Shown here piece by piece: positions 25,640 through 35,579 of a DNA stretch of 64,000 nt. The stretch lies in contig JAZNPF010000019.1 of NCBI GenBank assembly GCA_045589495.1, positions 1 through 64,000 of the forward strand. Reading direction: 5' to 3'. The translations under genes were made by a program, and so were the position numbers. The notes beneath the pieces were generated by a model. The model saw only the letters and a program-made list of their open reading frames with translations. It was not told the origin of the DNA and made no database searches. This DNA comes from SIG455 sp045589495 (GTDB lineage Bacteria > Bacillota > Clostridia > UMGS1810). Numbering within the stretch: the first letter of the stretch is position 1; every line of letters starts with the position of its first letter.

Positions 25640-27178
25640 TTATCTGTTAAACCAGAATTTTTTATCAAGACTTCTGTACTGAACTGCTTCTGCCACGTGA
25701 TTTGCCTTGATGTCGGTACTTCCTTCAACATCGGCAATTGTACGTGCAACTTTAAGTATTCTTGTGTATCCTCTTGCAGAAAGCCCCAGTTTTTCAAACA
25801 CATCTGTTAAAAGTTTCTGCGAGGAACTGTCTAACTTGCAATATTTTTCCAGACCTTTGCTGTCCAATTCTGCATTGGTGGAATATTTTTCGTTTTTATA
25901 GCGCTCCGCCTGAATCTCACGTGCCGCCATAACGACTTGCTTCATTTCTGCACTTGATGCGGTTTTCTTTTGCGTTGACAGTTCCGAGTATTTAACCGAC
26001 GGCACCTGAATGTGCATATCAATTCTGTCAAGCATCGGGCCTGAAATTTTGCCCATATACCGCTGTATGTCACCTGCGCTGCACTTACATTCACGGCTTG
26101 TGTCACCAAAGTATCCGCATTTGCAGGGGTTCATGCTTGCAACCAGCATAACATCACTCGGGAAAGTTACAACTCCGTTTGCCCTTGCCACAGTAAAGTG
26201 ACCGTCCTCTAACGGCTGACGCATTGCGTCTATGGTGTCTTTTCTGAATTCGGGGAACTCGTCTAAGAAAAGAACGCCTTTGTGAGCAAGACATATCTCG
26301 CCGGGTTTTGGATTGGTGCCTCCGCCAGTTATTGCAACCGCAGACACCGTATGGTGCGGATTCCTGAACGGCCTTGTTGTTATAAGTGCCGCTTTTTGCG
26401 GGAGTTTGCCCGAGATGGAGTATATTTTTGTCACTTCAAGTGATTCTTCAAACGTGAGGTCAGGTAAAATTGTAGGAATACGTTGTGCAAGCATTGTTTT
26501 TCCTGAACCTGGTGCGCCCACCATAAGTACGTTGAGTGATGATGCACATGCAATAGTTAAACACCTCTTGGCGGCATCCTGGCCCTTTACGTCTGCAAAG
26601 TCACCGCATATACTTTGCGGCGATGAAAAAGCCCCGTTTATATCAACAGTAACAGGTTGCATCGGAATCTCACCGGTCAGGTGATGCACTGCCCCCGAAA
26701 GTGTTGATGCACCGTAGACTTCCATTCCTTCTACAACCGCTGCCTCTTCGGCGTTTGCATAAGGTACTATGGCTTTTCTGATTCCGTTTTTATATGCTTC
26801 CAAAACCATTGGAAGAACGCCGTTTACACCACGCAGTGTTCCGTCGAGCGCTAACTCGCCGATAAATATATAATCCTCTATAAAGCGGCTGTCTATCTGC
26901 GAAGAAGCCGCCATAATTGCCAGAGTAATCGGCAGGTCAAACACAGAGCCTTCTTTACGGATATACGCAGGAGCAAGATTTACAATTACCCGCCTTTGCG
27001 GAAAAGCAAAGTCTGAGTTGTTGATTGCCGAGCGTACACGCTCTTTTGATTCTTTTACACTTGCGTCGGGCAAGCCAACAATATCCACAGACGGCAAACC
27101 CTGACAACAGTCAGCCTCTATTGTGACTATAACACCGTCAATACCAGACAGTGCGCAACTTTTTGTTTTTGCTATCAA
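25640..27178 (-). CDS. YifB/ComM-family AAA+ ATPase (Mg-chelatase-like)
   Basis: 512 aa from the TTG at 27178, which follows GGAGGTGGG and leaves the family N-terminus (IAKTKSCALSGIDG). Three parts: Lon-protease-like N-domain (1-170), AAA+ core with Walker A GAPGSGKT (221-228) and Walker B VLFLDE (302-307), and a zinc-like cluster CKCGYFGDTSRECKC (about 355-370). In ComM homologues it aids branch migration in natural transformation; in Clostridia the role is less known. First gene of the minus operon. Confidence 0.88.
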   Translation of the reverse strand: MIAKTKSCALSGIDGVIVTIEADCCQGLPSVDIVGLPDASVKESKERVRSAINNSDFAFPQRRVIVNLAPAYIRKEGSVFDLPITLAIMAASSQIDSRFIEDYIFIGELALDGTLRGVNGVLPMVLEAYKNGIRKAIVPYANAEEAAVVEGMEVYGASTLSGAVHHLTGEIPMQPVTVDINGAFSSPQSICGDFADVKGQDAAKRCLTIACASSLNVLMVGAPGSGKTMLAQRIPTILPDLTFEESLEVTKIYSISGKLPQKAALITTRPFRNPHHTVSAVAITGGGTNPKPGEICLAHKGVLFLDEFPEFRKDTIDAMRQPLEDGHFTVARANGVVTFPSDVMLVASMNPCKCGYFGDTSRECKCSAGDIQRYMGKISGPMLDRIDMHIQVPSVKYSELSTQKKTASSAEMKQVVMAAREIQAERYKNEKYSTNAELDSKGLEKYCKLDSSSQKLLTDVFEKLGLSARGYTRILKVARTIADVEGSTDIKANHVAEAVQYRSLDKKFWFNR

Positions 27179-27212
27179 TGTTTGCCCACCTCCACATAGA
27201 TATACATAATAA

Positions 27213-27241
27213 ATTATATCACCAAAAGCCAATATTTTCAA
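27213..27241 (-). promoter_or_regulatory. sigma-A promoter of the yifB-PBP operon
   Basis: Minus strand TTGAAA (27241-27236), 17 bp, TATAAT (27218-27213). Confidence 0.8.
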
Positions 27242-27322
27242 CAATTAAATAACAATATTTTCTTTATATTTCCCATCTAATGTTAAAAAACTGTAAACAA
27301 TAATTAAAATTAAAGAAAAGTA

Positions 27323-27352
27323 TTGTTAAAATAAGGCATTGTGTGGTATACT
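27323..27352 (+). promoter_or_regulatory. promoter of secA
   Basis: TTGTTA (27323-27328), 18 bp, TATACT (27347-27352), 42 bp before the ATG. Confidence 0.6.
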
Positions 27353-27394
27353 ATTTGTGTATGTCTTTAAATACCTGAAAGGACGGCACAAGTA

Positions 27395-30136
27395 ATGTTT
27401 AAATCTATAGTGGAAAAATTCTTCGGCACATATAGTGCCAGAGAGATTAAAAGATTAGAACCCATAGTGGAAAAGATAAATGATCTTGAAGAAGAAATCA
27501 AGGCGCTTTCAGATGCCGATTTGCGTGCAAAGACGGCAGAATTTAAATCACGTCTGGCAAACGGTGAAACGCTTGATGATATTCTGCCGGAGGCATTTGC
27601 GGTTGTTCGTGAGGCGAGCGTGCGTGTTTTAGGTATGCGCCATTTTGATGTGCAACTCCTCGGCGGTATAGTTTTGCATCAGGGCAGAATTGCCGAGATG
27701 AAAACAGGTGAGGGTAAAACACTTGTTGCCACCTTGCCTTGTTACTTAAACGCACTTTCCGGAAAAGGTGTGCACGTTGTAACAGTTAACGATTACCTTG
27801 CCAAGCGCGATAGCGAGCAGATGGGTAAAATCCATAAGTTTTTAGGGCTTACTGTCGGCCTTATCACTCACGATGTTGAGGGGGCAGACAGAAAAACCGC
27901 TTACGATGCTGATATTACTTACGGAACAAACAACGAGTTCGGGTTTGACTATCTGCGTGACAATATGGTTAAATACAAAGAGCAGATGGTTCAGCGCGGT
28001 CATAATTTTGCCGTTGTTGACGAGGTTGACTCAATTTTAATAGACGAGGCAAGAACACCGCTTATAATATCGGGTATAGGCGATAAATCAACAGAACTTT
28101 ATTCGGTTGCAGACCGCTTTGCACGTTCACTTAAATATTTCACAATAAAAGAGCAGGACACAAAACAACTTGATGATGATGTTGATGCAGATTATATTGT
28201 TGACGAAAAAGCCAACACAGCCACATTAACAGCAAAAGGTATCAAAAAAGCAGAAGAAGCGTTTAACGTTGAAAATCTTTCAGACCCTGAAAATATGACG
28301 CTTTCGCACCATATCAATCAGGCAATCCGCGCTCACGGAATTATGCGCAGAGATAAAGACTACGTTGTAAAAGACGGCGAGGTTATCATTGTAGACGAAT
28401 TTACAGGACGTCTTATGATCGGCAGACGCTATAACGCAGGTCTGCATCAGGCAATAGAGGCTAAAGAGGGGGTAAACGTCGCTCACGAGAGTAAAACGCT
28501 TGCAACCATCACATTCCAGAACTACTTCAGACTGTATTCAAAACTTTCGGGTATGACGGGTACTGCTGAAACGGAAGAAACAGAATTCCAGACAATATAT
28601 AATTTAGACGTTGTGGTTATCCCCACAAACAAACCTATGATACGCATAGACCACGGCGATGTGGTTTATAAAAATCAGGCGGGAAAATACCATGCCGTTA
28701 TTGACCAGATAGAGCAGTGTCATAAAAAAGGTCAGCCTGTTTTGGTTGGTACTGTAACTATAGAAAAATCCGAACTTTTAAGTGCGTTGCTTAAGAAAAA
28801 GGGCATTGCGCATCAGGTACTCAACGCAAAGCATCACGAAAAAGAGGCGGAGATTGTTGCACAGGCAGGTAAAAGCGGTGCAGTCACCATTGCTACGAAT
28901 ATGGCGGGACGAGGTACTGACATTATGCTTGGCGGTAATGCCGAATTCCTTGCTAAAAAGGAAATGAAAAAGCGCGGATATACAGATGAAATGATTCTTG
29001 AGTCAATCGGTTTTTCCGAAACTGACGATGAGGAGATTTTAGAGGCTCGTGCCACATTCAAAGAACTCGAAAGCAAGTTCAAGGCAGAAATCTCTGCAGA
29101 GCACGATGCTGTTGTGTCTGCAGGCGGACTTTATATAATCGGTACAGAACGTCACGAATCACGCCGTATAGACAATCAGCTCCGCGGACGTTCAGGCCGT
29201 CAGGGCGACCCGGGTGAATCTAAATTCTTTATCGCCCTTGAAGATGACCTTATGCGTCTTTTCGGTTCGGAAAGACTTCAGGCAGTTGTTTCAACACTCG
29301 GTCTTGCAGATGACGAGGCGATTGAGCATAAAATGCTCACCGGTGCTATAGAGAATGCACAGAAAAAAGTTGAGGGTAACAACTTCCAGGTGCGTCAGCA
29401 CGTATTGAAATATGATGACGTTATGAACGAGCAGAGAAATACAATCTACTCACAGCGCCAGTCCGTTTTGAATGGTGATAATATCAAAGATTCTATCATT
29501 ACAATGATAGGCGGTTTTGTAAATAATATTATAGATTCCTATACCGGAAGCGCAGAGTTTATAGACGACTGGAATATGTCCGGTATGGCAGAGTATGTTG
29601 AAAGATTTTTTGCGCCACAAGGACTTCTGGATTTTACTGCCGACGAGCGAGAGTCTATGACTAAAGAAAAACTTCGTGAGATACTGATGGATGCCGCTAT
29701 GAAACGTTATGAAGAAAAAGAGGCTGAATTCGGTGCAGAGCAGTTCCGTGAGATTGAGCGCATAGTTCTTTTGCAGGTTGTTGATAACCGTTGGATGGAC
29801 CATATAGACAATATGGACCAACTCAGAAAAGGTATAGGTCTGCGTGCGTATGCACAGCGCGACCCCGTTATTGAGTATCAGGACGAAGGCTATAATATGT
29901 ATGAGGAAATGCTTGGCAATATCCGTGAAGATGTTATAAAACTTCTTTTCAGTGTCCGTATTGAGCGTCAGCCGGTACGTGAAGAGCCTAAAGCACAGAA
30001 AATCACAACCTCTCACGGAGGCGACGGAACAATCGAGAAGAAGCCGGTTGTTAAAGGTGAAAAAATCGGACGCAACGACCCGTGCCCTTGCGGAAGCGGT
30101 AAAAAATATAAAAAATGTTGTGGAATGAACCAGTAA
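27395..30136 (+). CDS. secA: preprotein translocase ATPase SecA
   Basis: 913 aa, typical length. Walker A MKTGEGKT (102-109), DEVDSILIDEARTPL (about 208-222, DEAD-type), GRGTDIMLGG in the second motor domain, RQGDPGESKFF, and a C-terminal SEC-C zinc motif CPCGSGKKYKKCC (about 900-912). It drives protein export through SecYEG (SecE is at 3482). GAAAGGA precedes the ATG. prfB follows, a conserved pairing. Confidence 0.97.
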   Translation: MFKSIVEKFFGTYSAREIKRLEPIVEKINDLEEEIKALSDADLRAKTAEFKSRLANGETLDDILPEAFAVVREASVRVLGMRHFDVQLLGGIVLHQGRIAEMKTGEGKTLVATLPCYLNALSGKGVHVVTVNDYLAKRDSEQMGKIHKFLGLTVGLITHDVEGADRKTAYDADITYGTNNEFGFDYLRDNMVKYKEQMVQRGHNFAVVDEVDSILIDEARTPLIISGIGDKSTELYSVADRFARSLKYFTIKEQDTKQLDDDVDADYIVDEKANTATLTAKGIKKAEEAFNVENLSDPENMTLSHHINQAIRAHGIMRRDKDYVVKDGEVIIVDEFTGRLMIGRRYNAGLHQAIEAKEGVNVAHESKTLATITFQNYFRLYSKLSGMTGTAETEETEFQTIYNLDVVVIPTNKPMIRIDHGDVVYKNQAGKYHAVIDQIEQCHKKGQPVLVGTVTIEKSELLSALLKKKGIAHQVLNAKHHEKEAEIVAQAGKSGAVTIATNMAGRGTDIMLGGNAEFLAKKEMKKRGYTDEMILESIGFSETDDEEILEARATFKELESKFKAEISAEHDAVVSAGGLYIIGTERHESRRIDNQLRGRSGRQGDPGESKFFIALEDDLMRLFGSERLQAVVSTLGLADDEAIEHKMLTGAIENAQKKVEGNNFQVRQHVLKYDDVMNEQRNTIYSQRQSVLNGDNIKDSIITMIGGFVNNIIDSYTGSAEFIDDWNMSGMAEYVERFFAPQGLLDFTADERESMTKEKLREILMDAAMKRYEEKEAEFGAEQFREIERIVLLQVVDNRWMDHIDNMDQLRKGIGLRAYAQRDPVIEYQDEGYNMYEEMLGNIREDVIKLLFSVRIERQPVREEPKAQKITTSHGGDGTIEKKPVVKGEKIGRNDPCPCGSGKKYKKCCGMNQ

Positions 30137-30143
30137 TATGATT

Positions 30144-30172
30144 GGGTTTCACCCTAAGAACCCTTTCGGACT
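30144..30172. repeat. inverted fragment of the 8.2-kb module
   Basis: The reverse complement reads AAAGGGTTCTTAGGGTGAAA, identical to 8183-8202. It fills part of the secA-prfB gap. Confidence 0.5.
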
Positions 30173-30250
30173 AATCCGTACAAACATTGTGGCTGCAACG
30201 CCATACTAAAAAAGTTTATAATATAAAAATATATAAAAGGAAGTGATAAA

Positions 30251-31370
30251 ATGCTAATTGATGAATTCAGACTTGAAGTACAATCAACAAAATCCGGCAT
30301 AGACGAACTGAGGGATTCACTTTGACATCGCCGGTGCATTAAAAGAAATTGAAGAACTTGAAAAACAGGCTGCTGCAGACGGATTCTGGGACGATATGGA
30401 AAAAAGCCAGAAAATTCTGCAACGTACAAAAGAATACAAAAATAAAGTAGAACGTTACAATGACCTTGTTTCATTGTATGAAGACACATTGGTTCTTGCT
30501 GAAATGATGGCAGAAGAGGGTGAAACCGAAGCCGACGGCGAAATGATGTCATCTTTGAAACAAATTAAAGATAACGTTGAATCTATGACTCTTGAAACTT
30601 TGCTTTCGGGCGAGTATGATAAAAACAATGCCATTTTAACTATCCACGCAGGTGCGGGCGGAACAGAGGCGCAGGACTGGGCACAGATGCTTTTGCGTAT
30701 GTTCACACGTTGGGCAGAACGCAGCAATTACACAGTTGAAACTGTTGATTTCCTCCCGGGTGATGAAGCAGGTGTTAAAAGTGTTACAATCATTATCGGC
30801 GGACTTAATGCTTATGGATATTTAAAGAGCGAAAAAGGCGTACACAGACTTGTGCGTATATCACCGTTTGACTCTTCCGGCAGACGCCACACCTCGTTTG
30901 CGTCTGTTGAGGTTATGCCTGAAATTGATGATGACACTGAGATTAAAATTAACACCGAGGATATCCGTGTAGACACATTCCGTGCCAGCGGTGCGGGCGG
31001 TCAGCATATCAATAAAACCGACTCGGCAATCCGTATTACTCATATCCCCACAGGTATAGTGGTTTCGTGCCAGAACGAGCGTTCGCAGCACAAAAACAGA
31101 GAAACTGCAATGAAAATGCTTATGGGTAAACTTATCGAAATCAAAGAACGTGAGCATAAGGAAAAAATAGACGATATCAAGGGCGACCACAAGGAAATTG
31201 CATGGGGAAGCCAGATACGTTCGTACGTATTCCAACCGTATACAATGGTAAAAGACCACCGAACTTCGTTTGAAGTTGGTAATATCGGTGCAGTTATGGA
31301 CGGCGAACTTGACGGATTTATAAATGAATACTTAAAAGCCGCTGCATCAGGTAAAGATATGACGGTGTAA
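30251..31370 (+). CDS. prfB: peptide chain release factor 2, with programmed +1 frameshift
   Basis: 372 aa from two segments, 30251-30322 and 30324-31370. The first 24 codons end CTT-TGA at 30320-30325; a +1 slip on CTT gives CTT-(T)-GAC and reading resumes as DIAGALKEIE. The upstream GAGGGA acts as internal Shine-Dalgarno. The body has SPF (204-206, UGA/UAA specificity) and GGQ (249-251, peptidyl hydrolysis). RF2 controls its own level by termination at the in-frame UGA. Start ATG with AAGGAAGTG. Confidence 0.95.
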
Positions 31371-31388
31371 AATAAAGGAGATATTCAA

Positions 31389-32510
31389 ATGAAAAAGAAT
31401 TTTAAAACGTTTATTACAGGCGTTGTAATCGGTGCGCTGTGTGTCAGCGTGCCTGCAATGGCAGACGCAATCTGGGAAAAGATAGAGGTTGCAAGAAACT
31501 GCATAACTGTTATGGTTGACGGTCAGAAATTAGATGCAGACAATTTCCTTTATCAGGACACAACCTACGTGCCGATACGCAAGGTTGCTGAAAGCCTTGG
31601 CAGAAATGTGTCGTATAAAGACGGTGTTGCATACATAGAAGAAAAGTTTTCAGCAGAATTCGGCGGTGAGAATGTAGCGCTTGGCAACGGATATAACGCA
31701 ACAACTGACGAGATAACAGCATACAAAAATATGTATGCCAAAGATCCGTCAATGGCAACTGCAACAGACGAACAACTTCACAAAACAGCAATAGATAATA
31801 TTTTAAGTTACAAAGCACTTGCTGAAGTTGCGGCTGAAAACAACATTCATGTCGATCAGGAATTTTATGATAATTTCAGTAATATGATGGCATATATGGA
31901 ACTCAACTACGGCAGTAAAGATGCTATGTATGCTGCAATGAACGAAGCAGGATATTCTTATGAAATGTATAAAAGATATCAGGAAACAGAATATCTTTAC
32001 AGCAAACTTTTAGCCAATAAGGCGTTTGCTGCCACAGAGGATGAAATTACAAAGTATTACACAGATAACGCAGCAATGTTCCCCTATGACGGTGTTCAGG
32101 CACAGCATATCCTTATCAGCACAATGGATGAAAACGGCGCGGCTATAACAGACAAAGCAAAACTTAAAGAAATAGAAAACAAAGCGAACAATGTATACAG
32201 AGAAGCCATCGGTAATGCAAAATTTGAGGACCTTATTGCAAAATACGGCGAGGACCCCGGTATGCAGAGCAATCCTGAAGGTTACATCTTTACAACCGGT
32301 GAGATGGTGGAACCGTTTGAAAAAACTGCGTTTGCACTCAATGACGGACAGATTTCCAAACCCGTTCAGTCTGAATACGGATGGCACATCATAAAAAAAA
32401 TCAAAACTCACAAGGTACAGCCGCTTGATAATGAACTTAAATCATACATCAGCACAAATGTTTCCGGACAGAAAATTCACGCGGCAGTAAACGCAAAACT
32501 CGGCAAATAA
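31389..32510 (+). CDS. exported PrsA/SurA-like foldase with copper-amine-oxidase-type N-domain
   Basis: 373 aa. Signal peptide 1-26 ending AMADA, no lipobox. Residues 38-90 (VMVDGQKLDADNFLYQDTTYVPIRKVAESLG) match the small Cu-amine-oxidase-N-like domain often found in Firmicutes surface proteins. A SurA-N-like helical part follows, then a PpiC rotamase domain (about 235-345: AQHILIST, GEDPGMQSNPEG, SEYGWHIIKKI). It is likely a folding factor for exported proteins, in keeping with its place after secA-prfB. Confidence 0.82.
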   Translation: MKKNFKTFITGVVIGALCVSVPAMADAIWEKIEVARNCITVMVDGQKLDADNFLYQDTTYVPIRKVAESLGRNVSYKDGVAYIEEKFSAEFGGENVALGNGYNATTDEITAYKNMYAKDPSMATATDEQLHKTAIDNILSYKALAEVAAENNIHVDQEFYDNFSNMMAYMELNYGSKDAMYAAMNEAGYSYEMYKRYQETEYLYSKLLANKAFAATEDEITKYYTDNAAMFPYDGVQAQHILISTMDENGAAITDKAKLKEIENKANNVYREAIGNAKFEDLIAKYGEDPGMQSNPEGYIFTTGEMVEPFEKTAFALNDGQISKPVQSEYGWHIIKKIKTHKVQPLDNELKSYISTNVSGQKIHAAVNAKLGK

Positions 32511-32517
32511 TAAACTA

Positions 32518-32559
32518 AAAAACAGTATTTACTTTTACAGATAAGTAAATACTGTTTTT
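32518..32559 (+). terminator. intrinsic terminator after the foldase gene
   Basis: AAAACAGTATTTACTT/AAGTAAATACTGTTTTT. Confidence 0.85.
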
Positions 32560-32616
32560 ATATTGCATATTTGCAAAACATATAAAATATACTTGTGCCA
32601 TAGAGGTGAATTTTTT

Positions 32617-33270
32617 ATGAGCCAGGTATGCGTTATATCTTATGAGGACAAATTGCCGAAACAGCAGATTTTAAATGTTGCAGATTGCAGTATTGTGTAT
32701 TCCGGTGCTTTGGAGAGCCGCAGAAAATTAAGGCGGTTTTTAAGCCGTTATGGCATAGAACGTGCAGTTGTCTGCGGTGATGCGCCTGATTTTGTGTTGC
32801 CGGAAATGGAGCGTATGAAAGTAAAAATCCATACAGGAGAACATCTTATGCAGTGCGTGTATCCTAAACTTATCTCACGCGCCGCAAAAATATACAGAAA
32901 GTGTGATAACTGCACCATATACGATACTTGTGCCGACGGTAAAACGTTGCAGATTATAGAATGTGCCGCATTTCATTTTAAAAATGTTGCACTCAAAACC
33001 TGCGTTGATGCGCAAAGTCTGGCGGACGAGGTTATGTATTCCATGGGGCTTGCGCTTAAACTGGGTGAGGGAGGCGGAGTGGGAATTATACGTTCAGGAG
33101 CAGGCGGTATGCAAAAAATAAAGGTTGACCTTACTCACAGAACATCCACAGTTTTTGCGGATAAAAACAACGTTAAAATCAGTCCGTCAGTAGCAGAGGC
33201 AATTGCTGGCGACGATATAGATGAGAATGTTTTGGAACGGCTTAAATTAAAAATATATTCTTTGTGTTGA
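32617..33270 (+). CDS. cysteine-rich protein of unknown function
   Basis: 217 aa from the ATG at 32617 after AGAGGTGAA; an upstream in-frame start at 32563 has no ribosome-binding site. Family not recognised. It has no signal peptide or membrane span and at least nine cysteines, including CDNCTIYDTC near residue 108-117, a possible metal-binding cluster. A Gly-rich stretch GEGGGVGIIRSGAGG lies near 165-180. The stop overlaps the -35 of the greA promoter, so it and greA have tight spacing but separate promoters. Confidence 0.55.
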   Translation: MSQVCVISYEDKLPKQQILNVADCSIVYSGALESRRKLRRFLSRYGIERAVVCGDAPDFVLPEMERMKVKIHTGEHLMQCVYPKLISRAAKIYRKCDNCTIYDTCADGKTLQIIECAAFHFKNVALKTCVDAQSLADEVMYSMGLALKLGEGGGVGIIRSGAGGMQKIKVDLTHRTSTVFADKNNVKISPSVAEAIAGDDIDENVLERLKLKIYSLC

Positions 33271-33295
33271 CAAAACGAATATAAATGTTTATAAT
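33267..33295 (+). promoter_or_regulatory. sigma-A promoter of greA-lysS
   Basis: TTGACA (33267-33272), 17 bp, TATAAT (33290-33295); the -35 overlaps the preceding stop codon. Confidence 0.9.
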
Positions 33296-33373
33296 GTGTA
33301 AGATAGAAAAGAATTCGCATCATTGATTTGTTCCTTTAAAATGTATATATAATGTAAGGAGAGAATTTTTGAA

Positions 33374-33856
33374 ATGGCAGTAAACGGTAAAAAAGTAGTT
33401 CTGACCCCCGAGGGAGTAAAAAAACTTGAGGCAGAACTGGAGTATCTTAAAGTAACAAAGCGTCGTGAGGTTGCAGAAAAAATCAAAATAGCACGCGGTT
33501 TTGGTGATCTTTCGGAAAACGCCGAATATGACGCCGCAAAAGACGAACAGGGCAAAATGGAAATCCGTATTGCCGAGATTGAAAAAATGCTTCGTAATGC
33601 CGAAATTGTTGACGAGAGCGATGTTGATACAAACGTGGTAGGCATTTGCGCAAAAGTTACTGTTTTAGACCTTGAATTCGACGAAGAAGAAACATTTATG
33701 ATAGTAGGTTCTACAGAGGCAGACCCCAACAAAAACAAAATTTCAGACGAATCACCCATAGGCAAAGCGCTTATCGGCAAAACAAAGGGTGAAGTTGTTG
33801 ATGTTGAAACTCCCGGCGGCACAATTCAGTTCAAAATTTTAGACATTAGTAAATAA
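33374..33856 (+). CDS. greA: transcription elongation factor GreA
   Basis: 160 aa, normal. Coiled-coil N-domain (about 1-75) with LTPEGVKKLEAELEYL and the tip acidic pair near DLSENAEYDAAKDEQ, then the C-domain with ISDESPIGKALIGKTKGEVV. It stimulates RNA polymerase transcript cleavage in backtracked complexes. Followed by lysS 14 bp later. Confidence 0.96.
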   Translation: MAVNGKKVVLTPEGVKKLEAELEYLKVTKRREVAEKIKIARGFGDLSENAEYDAAKDEQGKMEIRIAEIEKMLRNAEIVDESDVDTNVVGICAKVTVLDLEFDEEETFMIVGSTEADPNKNKISDESPIGKALIGKTKGEVVDVETPGGTIQFKILDISK

Positions 33857-33870
33857 GGAGATAGATTCAA

Positions 33871-35376
33871 ATGCAGGAAAATACAAAAGATATGAACACC
33901 GCACCTGAACAGGATTTAAACGAAATACTCAAAGTCCGCAGAGAAAAACTTAAAGAACTGCAGGATAACGGTATGGACCCGTTTGCCGTGACAAAGTACG
34001 ACAAACAGCATAATTCTGAACAGATTATCGAAAATTATGATGAGTTTGAGGGTAAAGACGTATCCGTTGCAGGACGTCTGATGAGCAAACGTGTTATGGG
34101 TAAAGCATCTTTCTGCCACATTCAGGACAGAGAGGGCAAAATCCAGTCCTACGTTGCAAGAGATGTTATCGGCGAGGAAGAATATAAACTGTTCAAAAAA
34201 CTCGATATAGGCGATATCGTGGGTATTAAAGGTGATGTTTTCAAAACAAAAACAGGTGAAACATCTATCCACGCAAAAGAGATTACACTTCTTTCAAAAT
34301 CTCTGCAGCCGTTGCCTGAAAAATTCCACGGTCTTAAAGATATGGATTTGCGTTACCGTCAGAGATATGTTGACTTAATCGTAAATCCTGATGTTAAAAA
34401 GACATTTATGCTCCGCAGTAAAATCATCAGCGCAATCCGTGAATTTCTTGATAACAGAGGATATATTGAGGTGGACACACCTATCCTTAACTCAATCCCG
34501 GGCGGTGCGGCAGCGCGTCCGTTCATTACACATCATAATACACTCGATATTGATATGTATCTGCGTATTGCCACAGAACTTTATCTCAAACGTCTTATTG
34601 TGGGCGGATTTGAAAAAGTTTATGAAATGGGCAGAATTTTCCGTAACGAGGGTATGAGCATTAAACATAACCCCGAGTTTACTACTATAGAACTTTACGA
34701 GGCTTACACAGATTATCACGGTATGATGGATATTACCGAACAGATGGTTACTTATGTCTGCGAAAAAGTTCTCGGTACAACCAAAATCACATATCAGGGC
34801 GAAGAAATCGACCTTACACCGTCTTGGGAGCGTATCACTATGATTGACGCTATCAAAAAATATACAGGCGTTGATTTTAATGATATTCAGACAGACGAAG
34901 ATGCACTTGTCGCAGTACAGGGTATGGGCATAGAGGTTGAGGGCACGCTTACACGCGGCGAACTTATTAACCTTGCTTTTGAAGAAAGAGTAGAGGAAAA
35001 TCTTGTTCAGCCTACATTCATTATGGATTATCCTGTAGAGGTTTCGCCTCTTGCAAAGAGAAAAGTTGACGATCCAAGACTTACAGAGCGTTTTGAAGTG
35101 TTTGTAACACGCCGTGAACTTGGTAACGCATTCTCTGAACTTAATGACCCGATTGACCAGAAAGAAAGATTCTTAAAACAGGTTGAAGCAAGAGAAGCAG
35201 GAAACGAAGAGGCTAATATGATGGACGACGATTTCATCAACGCACTTGAATACGCAATGCCACCCACGGGCGGTTTGGGTATCGGTATAGACAGACTCGT
35301 AATGCTTCTTACAGACTCTTATTCAATCCGTGACGTTTTGCTGTTTCCGACAATGAAGCCAATCTCCAATGAATGA
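33871..35376 (+). CDS. lysS: lysyl-tRNA synthetase (class II)
   Basis: 501 aa. OB-fold domain (about 60-160, VAGRLMSKRVMGKASFCHIQ), class II core: motif 1 RSKIISAIREFLDNRGYIEV, motif 2 FRNEGMSIKHNPEFTTIE and motif 3 GGLGIGIDRLVMLLTDSY. The signature KHNPEFT fits lysine type. In an operon with greA, a recurring Firmicutes pairing. A repeat-like segment of about 160 bp follows. Confidence 0.96.
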   Translation: MQENTKDMNTAPEQDLNEILKVRREKLKELQDNGMDPFAVTKYDKQHNSEQIIENYDEFEGKDVSVAGRLMSKRVMGKASFCHIQDREGKIQSYVARDVIGEEEYKLFKKLDIGDIVGIKGDVFKTKTGETSIHAKEITLLSKSLQPLPEKFHGLKDMDLRYRQRYVDLIVNPDVKKTFMLRSKIISAIREFLDNRGYIEVDTPILNSIPGGAAARPFITHHNTLDIDMYLRIATELYLKRLIVGGFEKVYEMGRIFRNEGMSIKHNPEFTTIELYEAYTDYHGMMDITEQMVTYVCEKVLGTTKITYQGEEIDLTPSWERITMIDAIKKYTGVDFNDIQTDEDALVAVQGMGIEVEGTLTRGELINLAFEERVEENLVQPTFIMDYPVEVSPLAKRKVDDPRLTERFEVFVTRRELGNAFSELNDPIDQKERFLKQVEAREAGNEEANMMDDDFINALEYAMPPTGGLGIGIDRLVMLLTDSYSIRDVLLFPTMKPISNE

Positions 35377-35535
35377 GTTTGCTTTGCAAACGAAATGAAT
35401 TGAGAGCGAGCAAAAAGGCATACTGGGTATGCCGCGAGCGAGAGATGGCAAATGCAAGCGAAGTAAAAATCGCATCATTTATATAAAAAAGCGATTTTTA
35501 CGGAGTCGCAGAAGCCAATCTTTATAAATTTCACA
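35377..35535. repeat. palindrome-rich intergenic repeat after lysS
   Basis: Consecutive small hairpins: GTTTGCTTTGCAAAC, GGCATACTGGGTATGCC (35417-35433), and AAAAATCGC...GCGATTTTT. GAGCGAG occurs on both sides of the middle hairpin. The GGCATACTGGG core is shared with the element upstream of rplK. No gene is seen. Confidence 0.5.
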
Positions 35536-35543
35536 ATAATAAC

Positions 35544-35573
35544 AAAAAGCCTTTACGTAATGTAAAGGCTTTT
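35544..35573. terminator. bidirectional intrinsic terminator
   Basis: AAAAGCCTTTAC-GTAAT-GTAAAGGCTTTT between convergent lysS and lspA. Confidence 0.85.
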
Positions 35574-35579
35574 AAAATT

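Noticed and set aside
29450..30016. 188-codon minus-strand ORF in secA
   Set aside because: Antisense frame of a fully conserved secA; no ribosome-binding site or family match.
33289..33822. 177-codon minus-strand ORF opposite greA
   Set aside because: Ser-rich mirror frame of greA without start signals.
35377..35579. tRNA gene after lysS
   Set aside because: The hairpins do not form a cloverleaf and no CCA/T-arm signature (GGTTCGA-like) is present.
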